DNA of 64,000 nt from Treponema sp. (GCA_009784975.1 WQXG01000001.1:62001-126000), one strand, 5' to 3'. Shown: positions 44,956 through 54,315, counted from the first letter of the stretch. A program made the numbers and translations. The notes: generated by a model from the letters alone, not told the origin.

Positions 44956-46320
44956 TCAATGCTTTTTTTCTGCAGATGAGCTTTTTATTTCTGTTAATAC
45001 CGGAACAAGTGAAAACCCCAAATCTTTGCGTATTTTATTGCGTAAATATGAAATATACGAATCGTTTACCGCCTGAATACGCGATACAAAAAAAATAAAA
45101 TGGACAGGATTGGCAGTTTTTTGAATAGCATACTTGATTTTAAAGCGAGTGCGCGGACCTGCCGGAGGGGGATATTCCTGCACCCATTTTTCCAGCGCCT
45201 GATTAAGACGGGAGGTGCCTATATGTATATTTAACTGCCTGTACATTGTTATCGCCGTATTAAGCAGTTTATCTACGCCTGTTCCGTCCTTTGCGCTTAC
45301 CGGAATAACCGGCGCATATTCCATTTGTCCGAACATGAAACGTATTCTGTCCTGCGCGGCAGTAAAAGTATTTTTTAACCGGGGCATTGTGTCCCATTTG
45401 TTAAGCGCCATGATAATACCGCGTCCTTTGTCATGCGCAAGAGCCGCGATTTTTTTATCCTGATCAGAGAGCCCTTCTTCGGCATCAATCATCAATACAA
45501 CTATATCCGCGTCATTGATGGTTTTAATTGCGCGGTTAACCGAGTAGTATTCGATATTCTCCGTCACCTTTGTTTTCCTGCGTATACCCGCAGTGTCCAG
45601 AATAATAAATTTGCGGGATTTCCAGAGAAAACTGCCTTCTACCGTGTCCCTTGTCGTTCCCGGAATTTCACTTACGATAGAAGCATTGGCTCCCGTAAGC
45701 CGGTTGGAAAGCGTGGACTTACCTGTGTTTGGTTTTCCAAGCAATGCGATGCGGATGGTTTGCTCTTCGCTTGTAATTTCCTCCACTTTGGAAAAATCCA
45801 GCCGCTTGATTATTTCCTGCTTGAGCTCTCCTATGTTGTCTCCGTGTTCGGCAGAAATCATCAAAACATTATCAAACCCAAAGGACAGGACATTCCATGC
45901 ATCTGCCTGCATTCTGCCGCCTTCTGTTTTGTTTACAGCAACAATAAGCCTGTCGCGGTACGGGCGCAATAATCCGATGAGTTCTTCGTCTTCGCTTGTT
46001 ATATCTCCGGCTTCAAGAAGCAGAACAACAAGGTCTGCTTTTTTTATTGTTTCCAGTGTTTTTTCTACAACCAGTTTGTCAAGTTCATCGCACTCGGTAA
46101 GTTTAAACCCGCCGGTGTCAACAAGACGCAAAGGTTTGGGCAGTCCGCCGTCGTCAATCAGGCAGTCTGCTTCAACAGGGTCACGTGTTACTCCGGGCGT
46201 TGGGTCTGTGATAGCCCTGCGTTTTCGCAGCAGACGGTTAAAAAGCGTTGATTTTCCCACATTGGGCCGTCCCGCAAGAACGACAACCGGAAGCCCGCGG
46301 TATTTATTGTTTGCTGTCAT
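44956..46320 (-). CDS. der: ribosome-assembly GTPase Der (EngA)
   Basis: A 454-aa GTPase with two tandem G domains and a C-terminal KH-like domain, needed for maturation of the 50S ribosomal subunit. First G domain: GRPNVGKST, DTGG, NKTE. Second: GKPNTGKST (about 200), DTAGIRR, NKWD. The KH-like part begins at about 365 (HIGTSRLNQALEKWVQEYP). AAAGGGG precedes the ATG. The start lies 17 bases inside the murJ 3' end, so it is co-transcribed with murJ. Confidence 0.96.
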   Translation of the reverse strand: MTANNKYRGLPVVVLAGRPNVGKSTLFNRLLRKRRAITDPTPGVTRDPVEADCLIDDGGLPKPLRLVDTGGFKLTECDELDKLVVEKTLETIKKADLVVLLLEAGDITSEDEELIGLLRPYRDRLIVAVNKTEGGRMQADAWNVLSFGFDNVLMISAEHGDNIGELKQEIIKRLDFSKVEEITSEEQTIRIALLGKPNTGKSTLSNRLTGANASIVSEIPGTTRDTVEGSFLWKSRKFIILDTAGIRRKTKVTENIEYYSVNRAIKTINDADIVVLMIDAEEGLSDQDKKIAALAHDKGRGIIMALNKWDTMPRLKNTFTAAQDRIRFMFGQMEYAPVIPVSAKDGTGVDKLLNTAITMYRQLNIHIGTSRLNQALEKWVQEYPPPAGPRTRFKIKYAIQKTANPVHFIFFVSRIQAVNDSYISYLRNKIRKDLGFSLVPVLTEIKSSSAEKKH

Positions 46321-47926
46321 CTTTTTCCCCGTTCTTTTTTTTCAGCATTTTTGTTATGGCAAGAAAATTTTTGTCTTTTACGGCAGCAAGCATTGCAATA
46401 CCAAGCAGAATAAAGACAAACGAATTAATTAATAACGGCGCGCCGTAAGATATTCGTCCGTTATCTGCAAATAATTTCATAAGATACGGCGAAAGAAAGT
46501 AAATTGGAATAACAGCAAGGGCAGAAAGAACAATCATTTTTAAAATGTAAAGCAAAGCAGAAACAATTACAGGTTTTAATTCTATATTAGGATTTTTTTT
46601 AAGAAAAACAAGAAGCAGAACAGAGTTAACTACGCTTGCGGCAGACAATGCAAAAGCGATTCCTGCGCCGCGGAAGCGCCCGACCAAAACAGATGCCAGA
46701 ATAATATTGACAGCAAAAGAAATTATTCCCGCAATAGTAGGAGATTTAGTATCGCTTTGCGCGTAAAAAGCGGGAGCAAGAATTCTGTTAAGCGCAATGA
46801 AAAAAAGACCGGGCATATGAAAAGTAAACGCCGCCAGGGTTAAATTGACGGATGTTTCATCGAAACTGTTGCCCTGAAAAAGCAGGCGGATTAAATTCTG
46901 CCCCTCCATTAAAGAAAAAAATGTAACAGGAATGGTAATGAGTGCAATAATATTCATGGAAGAGCCAAGCCGTTTGTTATAGATTTCCCACTGTGAAGTT
47001 TTGGCGTATTCTGTTAGGTTAGGAAGCAATACCGTCCCGATTGAAACAGCAAACACCCCAAGAAATAATTCCTGAAGACGCAGCGAATACTGAAGGCTGG
47101 AGACAATACCTTCGCCCGCTCTTCCTGCCAATGCTGTAGAAACAAGATCGTTTATCTGATACGCCGCCATCCCGATAATTGTGGGCGCGATGAGCCGAAG
47201 AACTTTCCTGACACCCGGATTATTAAAAGCTCTTTTTAATCCTGTAATAAAAAAAGTTTGCCCGTGTTTTAAAACAAAAGGAAGCTGAATAGCTGTTTCC
47301 AAAAAACCGCCGATTAAAATACCTATAGCCATAGCGCGGGCAGGATTTTTTGTAAATGGGCTTAATCCAAAAGCGCAAAGGATGGTAACAATATTTAATA
47401 AAATAGGCGCAAGCCCTGATGGCGTAAAAATATGCAGGCTGTTTAAAACACCCTGAAACAATGCAGCCAGAGAGATAAACCCAAGAAAAGGAAACATGAT
47501 TCTTGTTAATAGAACAGTTTCATCAAATTCTTCTACTCCAAAGATACGTACAAGCAGGGGGGCGGCAAGAATTCCTGCCATGACAGCCAATGTTACAAAA
47601 AAAGAAAGGAAGGTAAACATGCAGGATAGGAATTCCCGCACTTTTTCGCGGTTGTTTTCAAGCAGGTATTCCTTAAAGGTGGGAATAAAGGCGACAGAGA
47701 TGGAACCTTCCGCGAAGAGGCGGCGGAAAAGATTGGGCAGCAAAAAAGCCACAGAAAAAGCATCAGAAAGAGCAGAGGTTCCCAAAAACCTGGCTTTTGT
47801 CATTTCCCTTAAAAGCCCCAGTATCCGGGATACAAAAGTAAGCAGGGAAAGCGCAGATCCATGGCGAACCAAAGAAGCCGCTGTTTGAGGGGTATTTTCC
47901 GGTTTAGGATCATTCTGGTTTTCCAT
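46304..47926 (-). CDS. murJ: lipid II flippase MurJ
   Basis: A 540-aa integral membrane protein of the MurJ/MviN family, with about 14 helices, that flips lipid-linked peptidoglycan precursors across the inner membrane. The family N terminus (SLLTFVSRILGLLREMTKARFLG, LLPNLFRRLFAEGSISVAFIP) is clear. The leader of about 20 hydrophilic residues is normal for spirochaetes. There is no Shine-Dalgarno; a TAATAT -10 lies 8 bases before the ATG. First gene of murJ-der-pgsA-galK. Confidence 0.95.
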   Translation of the reverse strand: MENQNDPKPENTPQTAASLVRHGSALSLLTFVSRILGLLREMTKARFLGTSALSDAFSVAFLLPNLFRRLFAEGSISVAFIPTFKEYLLENNREKVREFLSCMFTFLSFFVTLAVMAGILAAPLLVRIFGVEEFDETVLLTRIMFPFLGFISLAALFQGVLNSLHIFTPSGLAPILLNIVTILCAFGLSPFTKNPARAMAIGILIGGFLETAIQLPFVLKHGQTFFITGLKRAFNNPGVRKVLRLIAPTIIGMAAYQINDLVSTALAGRAGEGIVSSLQYSLRLQELFLGVFAVSIGTVLLPNLTEYAKTSQWEIYNKRLGSSMNIIALITIPVTFFSLMEGQNLIRLLFQGNSFDETSVNLTLAAFTFHMPGLFFIALNRILAPAFYAQSDTKSPTIAGIISFAVNIILASVLVGRFRGAGIAFALSAASVVNSVLLLVFLKKNPNIELKPVIVSALLYILKMIVLSALAVIPIYFLSPYLMKLFADNGRISYGAPLLINSFVFILLGIAMLAAVKDKNFLAITKMLKKKNGEKDDSKQ

Positions 47927-47934
47927 GTATTTTT

Positions 47935-47963
47935 ATATTACACGAAAAAAAGGCGCCTGTCAC
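47935..47963 (-). promoter_or_regulatory. promoter of murJ, leaderless type
   Basis: GTGACA, a 17-bp spacer and TAATAT on the minus strand, 8 bases before the murJ ATG; no Shine-Dalgarno follows. It is divergent from the promoter at 48009. Confidence 0.5.
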
Positions 47964-48008
47964 GGTATCTGCAAAAACGGACTCGCACTCCATTTTTGCA
48001 GATTTTTC

Positions 48009-48037
48009 TTGTCTTTCTGGGGTTTTTGCGCTACAAT
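48009..48037 (+). promoter_or_regulatory. promoter of the DUF4143 ATPase, leaderless type
   Basis: TTGTCT, a 17-bp spacer and TACAAT, followed after 6 bases by the ATG at 48044. Confidence 0.5.
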
Positions 48038-48043
48038 GAAAAT

Positions 48044-49261
48044 ATGGTAAAAACGTATAAAATCCGTACATTATCCCCTTATATTTCACGTATATCGGAA
48101 AAGTTTAAGGTCTTGTTAATCAATGGCCCCAGGCAAATCGGCAAAACTACACTGTTAAAGACTTCTTCTGACAGCAAGCGGAAATATGTAAGCCTTGATA
48201 ATCCGCAGGACTTATTAAAGGCAAAAACAGACCCAAAAGGTTTTTTGGATATTTATTCTCCGCCCTGCGTAATTGATGAGATTCAATACGCACCAGAATT
48301 GTTTCCATATATCAAGATGATTGCTGATAATACGGAAAAACGCTCTCTTTATTGGCTTACAGGTTCCCAGCAGTTTAACCTAATGCAAGGCGTTACGGAA
48401 TCACTTGCGGGAAGAGTCGTAATAATCGATATGCTTGGTTTTTCTATTTATGAACGAGAAGGGATAGGCGATAAACAAAAGCCTTTTTTACCTTCCCCAG
48501 AGCCTGCGTGTGCGCTGAAAAGGAGAAATACAGCAGATACCTTTAAAATAATTTGGCAGGGCGCATTTCCGGAAGTAATAAAAGCAGATGAAGAACACCG
48601 CGAAGCTTTTTATGATTCGTATATTCGCACTTATCTTGAGCGCGATGTCCGCCAAATTATCAATATCGGAAATGAAGTAAAATTTTTAACTTTTTTGAAA
48701 GTTGCCGCAGCGCGGACAGGGCAAGAACTGAATCTTGCTAACATTGCCGGAGATGTAGGTATAGACCCAAGAACTGCTGATAAATGGCTGTCCGTGCTTA
48801 AAGCTTCCGGAATTGTTTATCTTTTACAGCCTTATTTTAAAAACATTACTAAACGTTTGGTAAAACATCCTAAACTATATTTTATGGATACAGGGCTTGC
48901 GGCATATCTTGCAGGCTGGACTGCGCCAAAGGCTCTTGAAACCGGAATTTCTTCGGGCGCGTTTTTTGAAACATTTGTTATAACAGAAATTTTAAAATCA
49001 CACTATCATAATGGAAAAAATTCGCATTTTTATTTTTACAGGGATTCCGATAAAAATGAGATAGATCTTCTTATTTTTCAGGATGGAAAATATCATCCAA
49101 TCGAAATTAAAAAACATGGAACGCCTGATTCAAACGATATAAAAGCATTTAATGTTTTTGCAAAGAAGGAATCTGTTGGTTTTGGCTGTGAAATTTGCCT
49201 TGTTCCGGATTTGCAGCCTTTGTCTTCAGATGTTCTGGCTATGTCTGTGTGGGATATATAA
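48044..49261 (+). CDS. AAA_14/DUF4143 ATPase
   Basis: A 405-aa protein. AAA_14 ATPase part with Walker A GPRQIGKTT (about 28-36) and Walker B VIDEIQY, sensor WLTGSQQF, then a winged helix (LANIAGDVGIDPRTADKWLS) and DUF4143 with a restriction-endonuclease-like core ending (EIDLLIF...HPIEIKKH). These proteins are common, mobile and of unknown role; links to toxin-antitoxin or defence functions have been suggested. The ORF-track start (47861) is too far upstream; ATG 48044 (MVKTYKIRTLSPY) follows a TACAAT box by 6 bases. It lies just before hipBA in an accessory patch. Confidence 0.88.
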   Translation: MVKTYKIRTLSPYISRISEKFKVLLINGPRQIGKTTLLKTSSDSKRKYVSLDNPQDLLKAKTDPKGFLDIYSPPCVIDEIQYAPELFPYIKMIADNTEKRSLYWLTGSQQFNLMQGVTESLAGRVVIIDMLGFSIYEREGIGDKQKPFLPSPEPACALKRRNTADTFKIIWQGAFPEVIKADEEHREAFYDSYIRTYLERDVRQIINIGNEVKFLTFLKVAAARTGQELNLANIAGDVGIDPRTADKWLSVLKASGIVYLLQPYFKNITKRLVKHPKLYFMDTGLAAYLAGWTAPKALETGISSGAFFETFVITEILKSHYHNGKNSHFYFYRDSDKNEIDLLIFQDGKYHPIEIKKHGTPDSNDIKAFNVFAKKESVGFGCEICLVPDLQPLSSDVLAMSVWDI

Positions 49262-49338
49262 AAATTAATCGAATTAACCGTTAGCAGTAGCCATTTTGAG
49301 CTCGACAAAAAGGCACATGCTGGCTTAAAGTACCATCA

Positions 49339-49358
49339 ATCTTACCGAACGGTAAGAT
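49339..49358. promoter_or_regulatory. hip operator O1
   Basis: A palindrome with perfect 9-bp arms, ATCTTACCG, and an AA centre. Core TTACC-N4-GGTAA. Its centre is 49 bp upstream of O2. Confidence 0.7.
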
Positions 49359-49384
49359 ATGCCTCAATTATGGCTAAATATACA

Positions 49385-49410
49385 CAATTCTTACCGATAG
49401 GTAAGAATTG
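49385..49410. promoter_or_regulatory. hip operator O2
   Basis: A palindrome with perfect 11-bp arms, CAATTCTTACC, and a GATA centre. It ends directly before the TTGACT -35 hexamer at 49412. Confidence 0.75.
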
Positions 49411-49411
49411 C

Positions 49412-49440
49412 TTGACTTTTCTTGAAAAATGCGCTAATCT
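49412..49440 (+). promoter_or_regulatory. hipBA promoter
   Basis: TTGACT (49412-49417), a 17-bp spacer and TAATCT (49435-49440). The weak -10 lies inside operator O3, and O2 touches the -35, so repressor binding would block the polymerase. Confidence 0.5.
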
Positions 49441-49459
49441 TACCGATAGGTAAGATTAG
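49434..49459. promoter_or_regulatory. hip operator O3
   Basis: A palindrome with perfect 11-bp arms, CTAATCTTACC, and a GATA centre. It covers the -10 and the expected start of transcription, 8 bases before the hipB ATG. Its centre is 49 bp downstream of O2. Confidence 0.75.
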
Positions 49460-49466
49460 GTGAAAA

Positions 49467-49691
49467 ATGATAATTATTGATGGAAAGACTTTCGGCGAAG
49501 CCGTAAGGGCGTTTCGTAAAAAGCAAAAAGCTACTCAAGTTCAGCTTGCAGCTGCGGCAAATACAGGTGTGCGTTTTATAGGAGATCTGGAAAACGGGAA
49601 ACCTACTGTCCAGCTTGAAAAAGCCTTGCGTGTTGCGCATATTCTTGGCATGAAGATACAGGTGCTTGCTCCTGAAGGAGAGAACAGGTGA
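49467..49691 (+). CDS. hipB: HipB-type antitoxin / repressor
   Basis: A 74-aa XRE-family helix-turn-helix protein (FRKKQKATQVQLAAAANTGVRFIGDLENG) of the size and position of HipB. It should bind the three TTACC-N4-GGTAA palindromes upstream as a dimer, repress the operon and neutralise HipA. AGGTG lies 5 bases before the ATG. The stop overlaps the hipA GTG by 4 bases. Confidence 0.9.
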   Translation: MIIIDGKTFGEAVRAFRKKQKATQVQLAAAANTGVRFIGDLENGKPTVQLEKALRVAHILGMKIQVLAPEGENR

Positions 49692-50917
49692 GCCGGGAAT
49701 TAAACGTGTACCTCTGCGGGAACAAGACCGGAGTGTTACGTGAAAATGAATTAATGCAGCTTTCTTTTCAGTATTGCAGCGATAAGGTTCAACCCCTGTC
49801 GGTACGTTTGCCGGCAAGAATGGAGGAATACCCCAATGCTTTGGCGGCTCCGTTTTTTGAAAACCTGACTCCGGAGGGAGAGATTTTTGAAATACTTGCA
49901 AAAGCTCATGTTTCCGGCAATAAAGTGTATTCTATTCTGGACAGGTTTGGCAGCGATTGTGCCGGAGCAGTTGCTTTTTACGAAACGGAACCAAATGCAA
50001 ATGACGATACTCTGCACGAAATACCAACATCTAAAATGGCGCAAATTATAGATAATCTGCCTCAAGACCCGCTGCTTACCAGCCTTAAAAACCCTCCGCG
50101 TCTTTCCCTTGCGGGAGCACAATCAAAATTTGCGGTGTATAAACTTGATAACCGGTATTATCGATCCACTGACAAATATCCAACAACTCATATTATAAAA
50201 ATCACCAATAAAAGATTTCCCAATTTACTGGAAAATGAATTGTTTTGTATGCGGCTGGCGCAGGTTATGCAGCTTGGTGTTCCGGATGTAGAATTAAAAT
50301 CAGCCAAAGATCGGCAGTATATTGAAATTCAAAGATACGACAGGAAGATAAACGGTAACGGCGTTACCTGCGGAATTGTTCATCGTATTCATCAGGAAGA
50401 TTTTTGCCAGGCGCTTGGTATTGTATCAAATAAAAAGTATCAAGCCGGCGGCGGAGCCGGTTTAAAGGATTGCTTTAAGGTTATTGAAGAATTTTCTGAT
50501 AATAAACTGACGGATTTTACCCGGTTTATGGAATGGATAATTTTTAACTATCTTATAGGTAACACCGATTCTCATGCCAAAAATATTTCCTTATTGCATA
50601 CCAATGGCGGTATAAAACTTGCTCCTTTTTACGATTTGCTGTCCACAGAAATTTATCCGGAAAAAATCGTAGATCATGGCATGGCAATGCTTATCAACGG
50701 TAAGGGAAAATATGCTTCCCTTAAATCTGCCGATTTTATGGTTTTATTTGAGCAGCTTGGACTGAATGCGACAAACATGATGAAAACCGTAAAAAGCAGA
50801 TTTTCCGGCATTGTTTCAAAAGCCAAAGATCTCCGCAGAAGTTTGAATTTCGCAGATGGCTCAGTATGTGATGATATAATCGCGATTATTAAAAAAAGAA
50901 CGAATGTATTGTCATAG
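49688..50917 (+). CDS. hipA: HipA-type serine/threonine kinase toxin
   Basis: A 409-aa HipA-family kinase; in E. coli HipA phosphorylates glutamyl-tRNA synthetase and causes growth arrest and persistence. Visible here are the Ser-containing P-loop-like segment RLSLAGAQSKFAV (S140 matches the autophosphorylation site), the ATP lysine in HIIKI (K171), the catalytic Asp in GNTDSHAKN (D294) and the metal Asp in FYDLLS (D316). The protein is intact and full length, so the toxin should be active. Start GTG, overlapping hipB. Confidence 0.92.
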   Translation: MSRELNVYLCGNKTGVLRENELMQLSFQYCSDKVQPLSVRLPARMEEYPNALAAPFFENLTPEGEIFEILAKAHVSGNKVYSILDRFGSDCAGAVAFYETEPNANDDTLHEIPTSKMAQIIDNLPQDPLLTSLKNPPRLSLAGAQSKFAVYKLDNRYYRSTDKYPTTHIIKITNKRFPNLLENELFCMRLAQVMQLGVPDVELKSAKDRQYIEIQRYDRKINGNGVTCGIVHRIHQEDFCQALGIVSNKKYQAGGGAGLKDCFKVIEEFSDNKLTDFTRFMEWIIFNYLIGNTDSHAKNISLLHTNGGIKLAPFYDLLSTEIYPEKIVDHGMAMLINGKGKYASLKSADFMVLFEQLGLNATNMMKTVKSRFSGIVSKAKDLRRSLNFADGSVCDDIIAIIKKRTNVLS

Positions 50918-50930
50918 CCGCTGTTGTAAT

Positions 50931-50975
50931 GCACGCATTTTACGCTCGCGTTTTACGCACGCATTTTACGCACGG
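50931..50975. repeat. short degenerate tandem repeat after hipA
   Basis: About three copies of a 13-15 base unit around CGCATTTTACGCACG lie directly after hipA and before the pectate lyase promoter. They are too few and too short for a CRISPR array; most likely slipped-strand repeats. Confidence 0.5.
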
Positions 50976-50990
50976 GTTTTTTCTTATAAT

Positions 50991-51020
50991 TTGCTCTGTT
51001 TTTATTCCCGCTTGTATGAT
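50991..51020 (+). promoter_or_regulatory. promoter of the pectate lyase gene
   Basis: TTGCTC, an 18-bp spacer and TATGAT, then a leader of about 35 bases with GGGAG before the ATG at 51061. This gene is thus of the ordinary, Shine-Dalgarno-led type. Confidence 0.45.
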
Positions 51021-51060
51021 AGAATTCCGCATCTATAAGGGGTTCCCCGGGAGTGTAATT

Positions 51061-54000
51061 ATGAAAAATATATTTAAACTATTTATCGTTACCATTGCTG
51101 TGTTCGGCATATTTGCTGTAACAGCCTGTACAGAGGATGGACAAGCATCCGCCCAGACACCGGTTATCACAATTACCGGACAGCCTGCAAATATAAATGC
51201 AGCAGAAGGAGAAGTAAGCGGCAATTTAAGTGTGACGGCAAGCGTTACTCTGGAAGCGGAACTTAGTTATCAGTGGTATACCAATACAACGAACAGCAAT
51301 ATCGGCGGCACGGAAATAATTAACGCAACGGACGCCAGTTTTACGATACCGGATACACTTACAAAGGGAGTATATTATTACTTTGTAGAAGTTCGGGCAA
51401 CAGACGGCGCTGTATCGGTACGTTCCAGCCCGGCGACGGTGACAATTTCGCCTCCCAATGTCCCGGTTATCTCCATTACCGGACAGCCAGAAAATAAAAA
51501 TGTAACAGAAGGAAAAATAAGCGGAAGTTTATCAGTTACTGCAAGTGTTACAATGGACGCGCAGCTTAGTTACCAGTGGTTCAGTAACATAACGGACAGC
51601 AATGTCGGCGGTACTGCAATAGAAGATGAAGAAGACGAAGATTTTGTCATTCCTGTTTCACTTACAGAAGGAACTTATTACTATTTTGTGGAAGTTACGG
51701 CAACGGACGGAGCCGCGCCTTTGCGTTCCAATGTTGCGATTGTAACTGTGACAGCACCGGTTATTTTCATTGAAGAACACCCCGCAAGTACAAATGTAAA
51801 ATTTGGAAGGATAAGCGGAAGTTTGACAGTGACAGCAAACGTTACGCCGGAAGATGAGCTTAGTTATCAGTGGTACATAAACAATACATACAGCAATGCA
51901 GGCGGCACTGCCGTACCAACCAACGGGACTGACGTTAGCTTTATTATTCCAACAACGCTTGATACTGGAACGTATTATTATTTTGTTGAAGTTACCGCGA
52001 CAGGAGCCGAGCCCGTGCGTTCCAATGTTGCAGTTGTATCTGTAACTATAGTCTATGAAATTGAAAGTGTTGTAATTAACACTCCGTCATCATACGAGCT
52101 AAGAGCCGCTGAAAATTTAAATCTTTCTGCAATTGTTTTGCCTGCCGGCGTTCCTCAAACTGTCGCTTGGACAGTAAGACTTCTCGGCGGAGCAAATGCG
52201 GCGTCTGTAGTATCAATTAACTCGTCAGGTCAATTAACAGCAATTGCAACAGAAACAGATACTGTTGTTGTCGTTACTGCAACTTCCACAATTGATGCCG
52301 AGAAATCCGATTCAGTTAATATTACGATAAAAGGCGGAACAAAACTTGTTTCATTTACATTTGGAGCTAATACAGTTGGTACAGGAAACACGCAATTAGA
52401 TTGGACTGCAGTCAATCAGTTGGGCGCCAGCGGATACACCGTTGACGGTTTAACTATGACTTTCCCGCAAGATGCAGCTTTTAGATGGGATCCAGCTCAA
52501 ACGGCAGATATATATACGGGTCGTATCGCTTGTACCGGTGCTGGCGCCAGAAATCCTTTAGCAACAATTGCTGACGTACAGGGTCCCTTTAAAGTTACTT
52601 TGGTTGCTGCCGGTACTAATACAACTGCTAGAACAGTGCATATAAATATTAATGATGCATCTGTAATAAATACAGGCTCATTCTCTACTAATAATGTTCC
52701 TGTTATATTAAGTTATGATTATTCCGGCACTGATAAAGTAAAACTTTCATTTGGCGCAACAGGTCAAAATTTTGTCATTTATAAGGTTGATATACAATAT
52801 TTGATTCCAACAGGAAATCCAACCCTTGGCGGAAGCGTTCTGATAAACAACCTAAAACCTGTAGTTGGCGAAACGCTTATAGCTGCATATTCGGGTAACG
52901 GGACGGGAACCGCAACATGGGAATGGCTGCGTGGCGGAGCTATTATTTCCGGCGCAAACAGCAATACATACACCGTAGTTGCCGACGATCAGGGTTATCT
53001 ATTACAGGCGAGGGTGAGTTTTTCAGACCTAAGCGGTACTGCTGTCAGCGCGATAATCGATGTGGTTATTCCGGGTTCCCTGGAGCCAATGGATCTGTTT
53101 AACGCGCTCAAAGGAAAGAGAGTATTAACAGGCGGATGGGCGGATTTGTATAACAGCGGACAAGGGCTTTCGTATACCAACCCGGCGGATCCGATTATTA
53201 TCAGCGATGCATTGTTCCCGAATCCAAGCGCAAAGTTGGATGCGTTTATCGCAGCGCTCGCTGTTTCAGGACCGTCGTTTATAATCATAAGCGGCGACAT
53301 TGATATGTCCAGAGGCGCTATTACCGGCACCGTTGAAAGTATTGCTGAAGATATAGTTAAATCTGCAAGTACAGGCACTAGCACAGGATCCAGCAGAAGA
53401 CGCGATGTTCTTTCCAATACCACAATTATTGGAATAAACAATGCAAGGCTTAAGTACGGTGGTTTACGTGTTGACGGATCTGTGAGCAACCGCAGGGAAA
53501 ATGTCATTATAAGGAATATCACTTTTTATGACGCAATAGACGCCTCTCATGTCGCGCATGCGCTGCATTTCTGGTTCGCCGACGCATGGGTTGATCACTG
53601 CAGGTTTACCATCGGGGAACGATGGGGAGGATACAATTCGCCCGCATATACGCAGGATAATTTTCATTATCCGCCCTTTGATACAAACAGGGGCGCCGGT
53701 TTCCATACTACATCGCTAGGGCTAAGGAACGGGCGGATTACCGTTTCGCATAACGAGTTTAATGAGCTTAACAGGACAATGCTGGTTGGCTCCGACGATA
53801 ATGATTTAAACGTTGAAGACCGGCGTATAACTTTGCACCACAACTATTTTAACAGCGTGCGTCAGCGTGTGCCCAGAACGCGCGGAACCCAGATGCATAT
53901 TTATAATAACTTTTTCATCAACATCGGGGACTACGTAATGGGACCCGGGGTGAACGCGCAATTCGTTGTACAAAACAATCTTTTTGGCTCTCCCATTGGC

Positions 54001-54312
54001 GGCAGCAATAACAGGGTAGTAGATTGGCAATGGGCATCCAACGCCTCCAACCCCGCAACCGTATGGTCGGCAGACAATGCCGGAGTTGGAGGATCACTGG
54101 GCACCCTGTTCACCAATTCAGGCGGAAGAGTAGACGGCTGGGGCGCAACAACAGCAATACAAACACGCAACAATACAAAGCCATGGGAACCAACCAATTT
54201 CTACACCTACACACTTGCGTCTAATGCCCTGGTTTTACAGACGCAGCTTCCCGGCAGATCGGGACCTTCGCTGGTTAAACTGGAAGATTTCCTTACGAAC
54301 AACAGGGATTAG
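51061..54312 (+). CDS. multidomain pectate lyase lipoprotein (PL1)
   Basis: 1083 aa. Lipoprotein signal (VFGIFAVTAC). Three Ig-like repeats of about 100 aa (about 35-335; each with LSYQW and YYYFVEV), a Big2-like domain (about 337-425), a carbohydrate-binding-like beta domain (about 427-580), a further Ig-like module, and a C-terminal parallel beta-helix pectate lyase family 1 domain (about 680-1083). The catalytic and Ca-binding signatures are present: NVIIRNITFYDA, WVDHCRF, and HHNYFNSVRQRVPRTRG with the RxPRxR motif. It should cleave polygalacturonate at the cell surface. The ORF-track start (50929) is too early; GGGAG fits ATG 51061. Confidence 0.9.
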   Translation: MKNIFKLFIVTIAVFGIFAVTACTEDGQASAQTPVITITGQPANINAAEGEVSGNLSVTASVTLEAELSYQWYTNTTNSNIGGTEIINATDASFTIPDTLTKGVYYYFVEVRATDGAVSVRSSPATVTISPPNVPVISITGQPENKNVTEGKISGSLSVTASVTMDAQLSYQWFSNITDSNVGGTAIEDEEDEDFVIPVSLTEGTYYYFVEVTATDGAAPLRSNVAIVTVTAPVIFIEEHPASTNVKFGRISGSLTVTANVTPEDELSYQWYINNTYSNAGGTAVPTNGTDVSFIIPTTLDTGTYYYFVEVTATGAEPVRSNVAVVSVTIVYEIESVVINTPSSYELRAAENLNLSAIVLPAGVPQTVAWTVRLLGGANAASVVSINSSGQLTAIATETDTVVVVTATSTIDAEKSDSVNITIKGGTKLVSFTFGANTVGTGNTQLDWTAVNQLGASGYTVDGLTMTFPQDAAFRWDPAQTADIYTGRIACTGAGARNPLATIADVQGPFKVTLVAAGTNTTARTVHININDASVINTGSFSTNNVPVILSYDYSGTDKVKLSFGATGQNFVIYKVDIQYLIPTGNPTLGGSVLINNLKPVVGETLIAAYSGNGTGTATWEWLRGGAIISGANSNTYTVVADDQGYLLQARVSFSDLSGTAVSAIIDVVIPGSLEPMDLFNALKGKRVLTGGWADLYNSGQGLSYTNPADPIIISDALFPNPSAKLDAFIAALAVSGPSFIIISGDIDMSRGAITGTVESIAEDIVKSASTGTSTGSSRRRDVLSNTTIIGINNARLKYGGLRVDGSVSNRRENVIIRNITFYDAIDASHVAHALHFWFADAWVDHCRFTIGERWGGYNSPAYTQDNFHYPPFDTNRGAGFHTTSLGLRNGRITVSHNEFNELNRTMLVGSDDNDLNVEDRRITLHHNYFNSVRQRVPRTRGTQMHIYNNFFINIGDYVMGPGVNAQFVVQNNLFGSPIGGSNNRVVDWQWASNASNPATVWSADNAGVGGSLGTLFTNSGGRVDGWGATTAIQTRNNTKPWEPTNFYTYTLASNALVLQTQLPGRSGPSLVKLEDFLTNNRD

Positions 54313-54315
54313 GCA

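Noticed and set aside
45593-46432. 279-aa plus-strand ORF over der
   Set aside because: Antisense shadow of the Der GTPase; Ser-rich, no motif, no promoter or ribosome site.
49339-49459. Regularly spaced repeats before hipB as a CRISPR remnant
   Set aside because: The units are palindromic operators placed around the hip promoter, only three copies, no cas genes, and the between-unit sequence holds promoter elements.
50931-50975. Tandem ACGC-rich repeats as a CRISPR array or origin iterons
   Set aside because: Unit of 13-15 bases without spacers and only about three copies; no replication gene nearby.
52995-53522. 175-aa minus-strand ORF in the pectate lyase
   Set aside because: Shadow ORF within the beta-helix coding sequence; no supporting signal.
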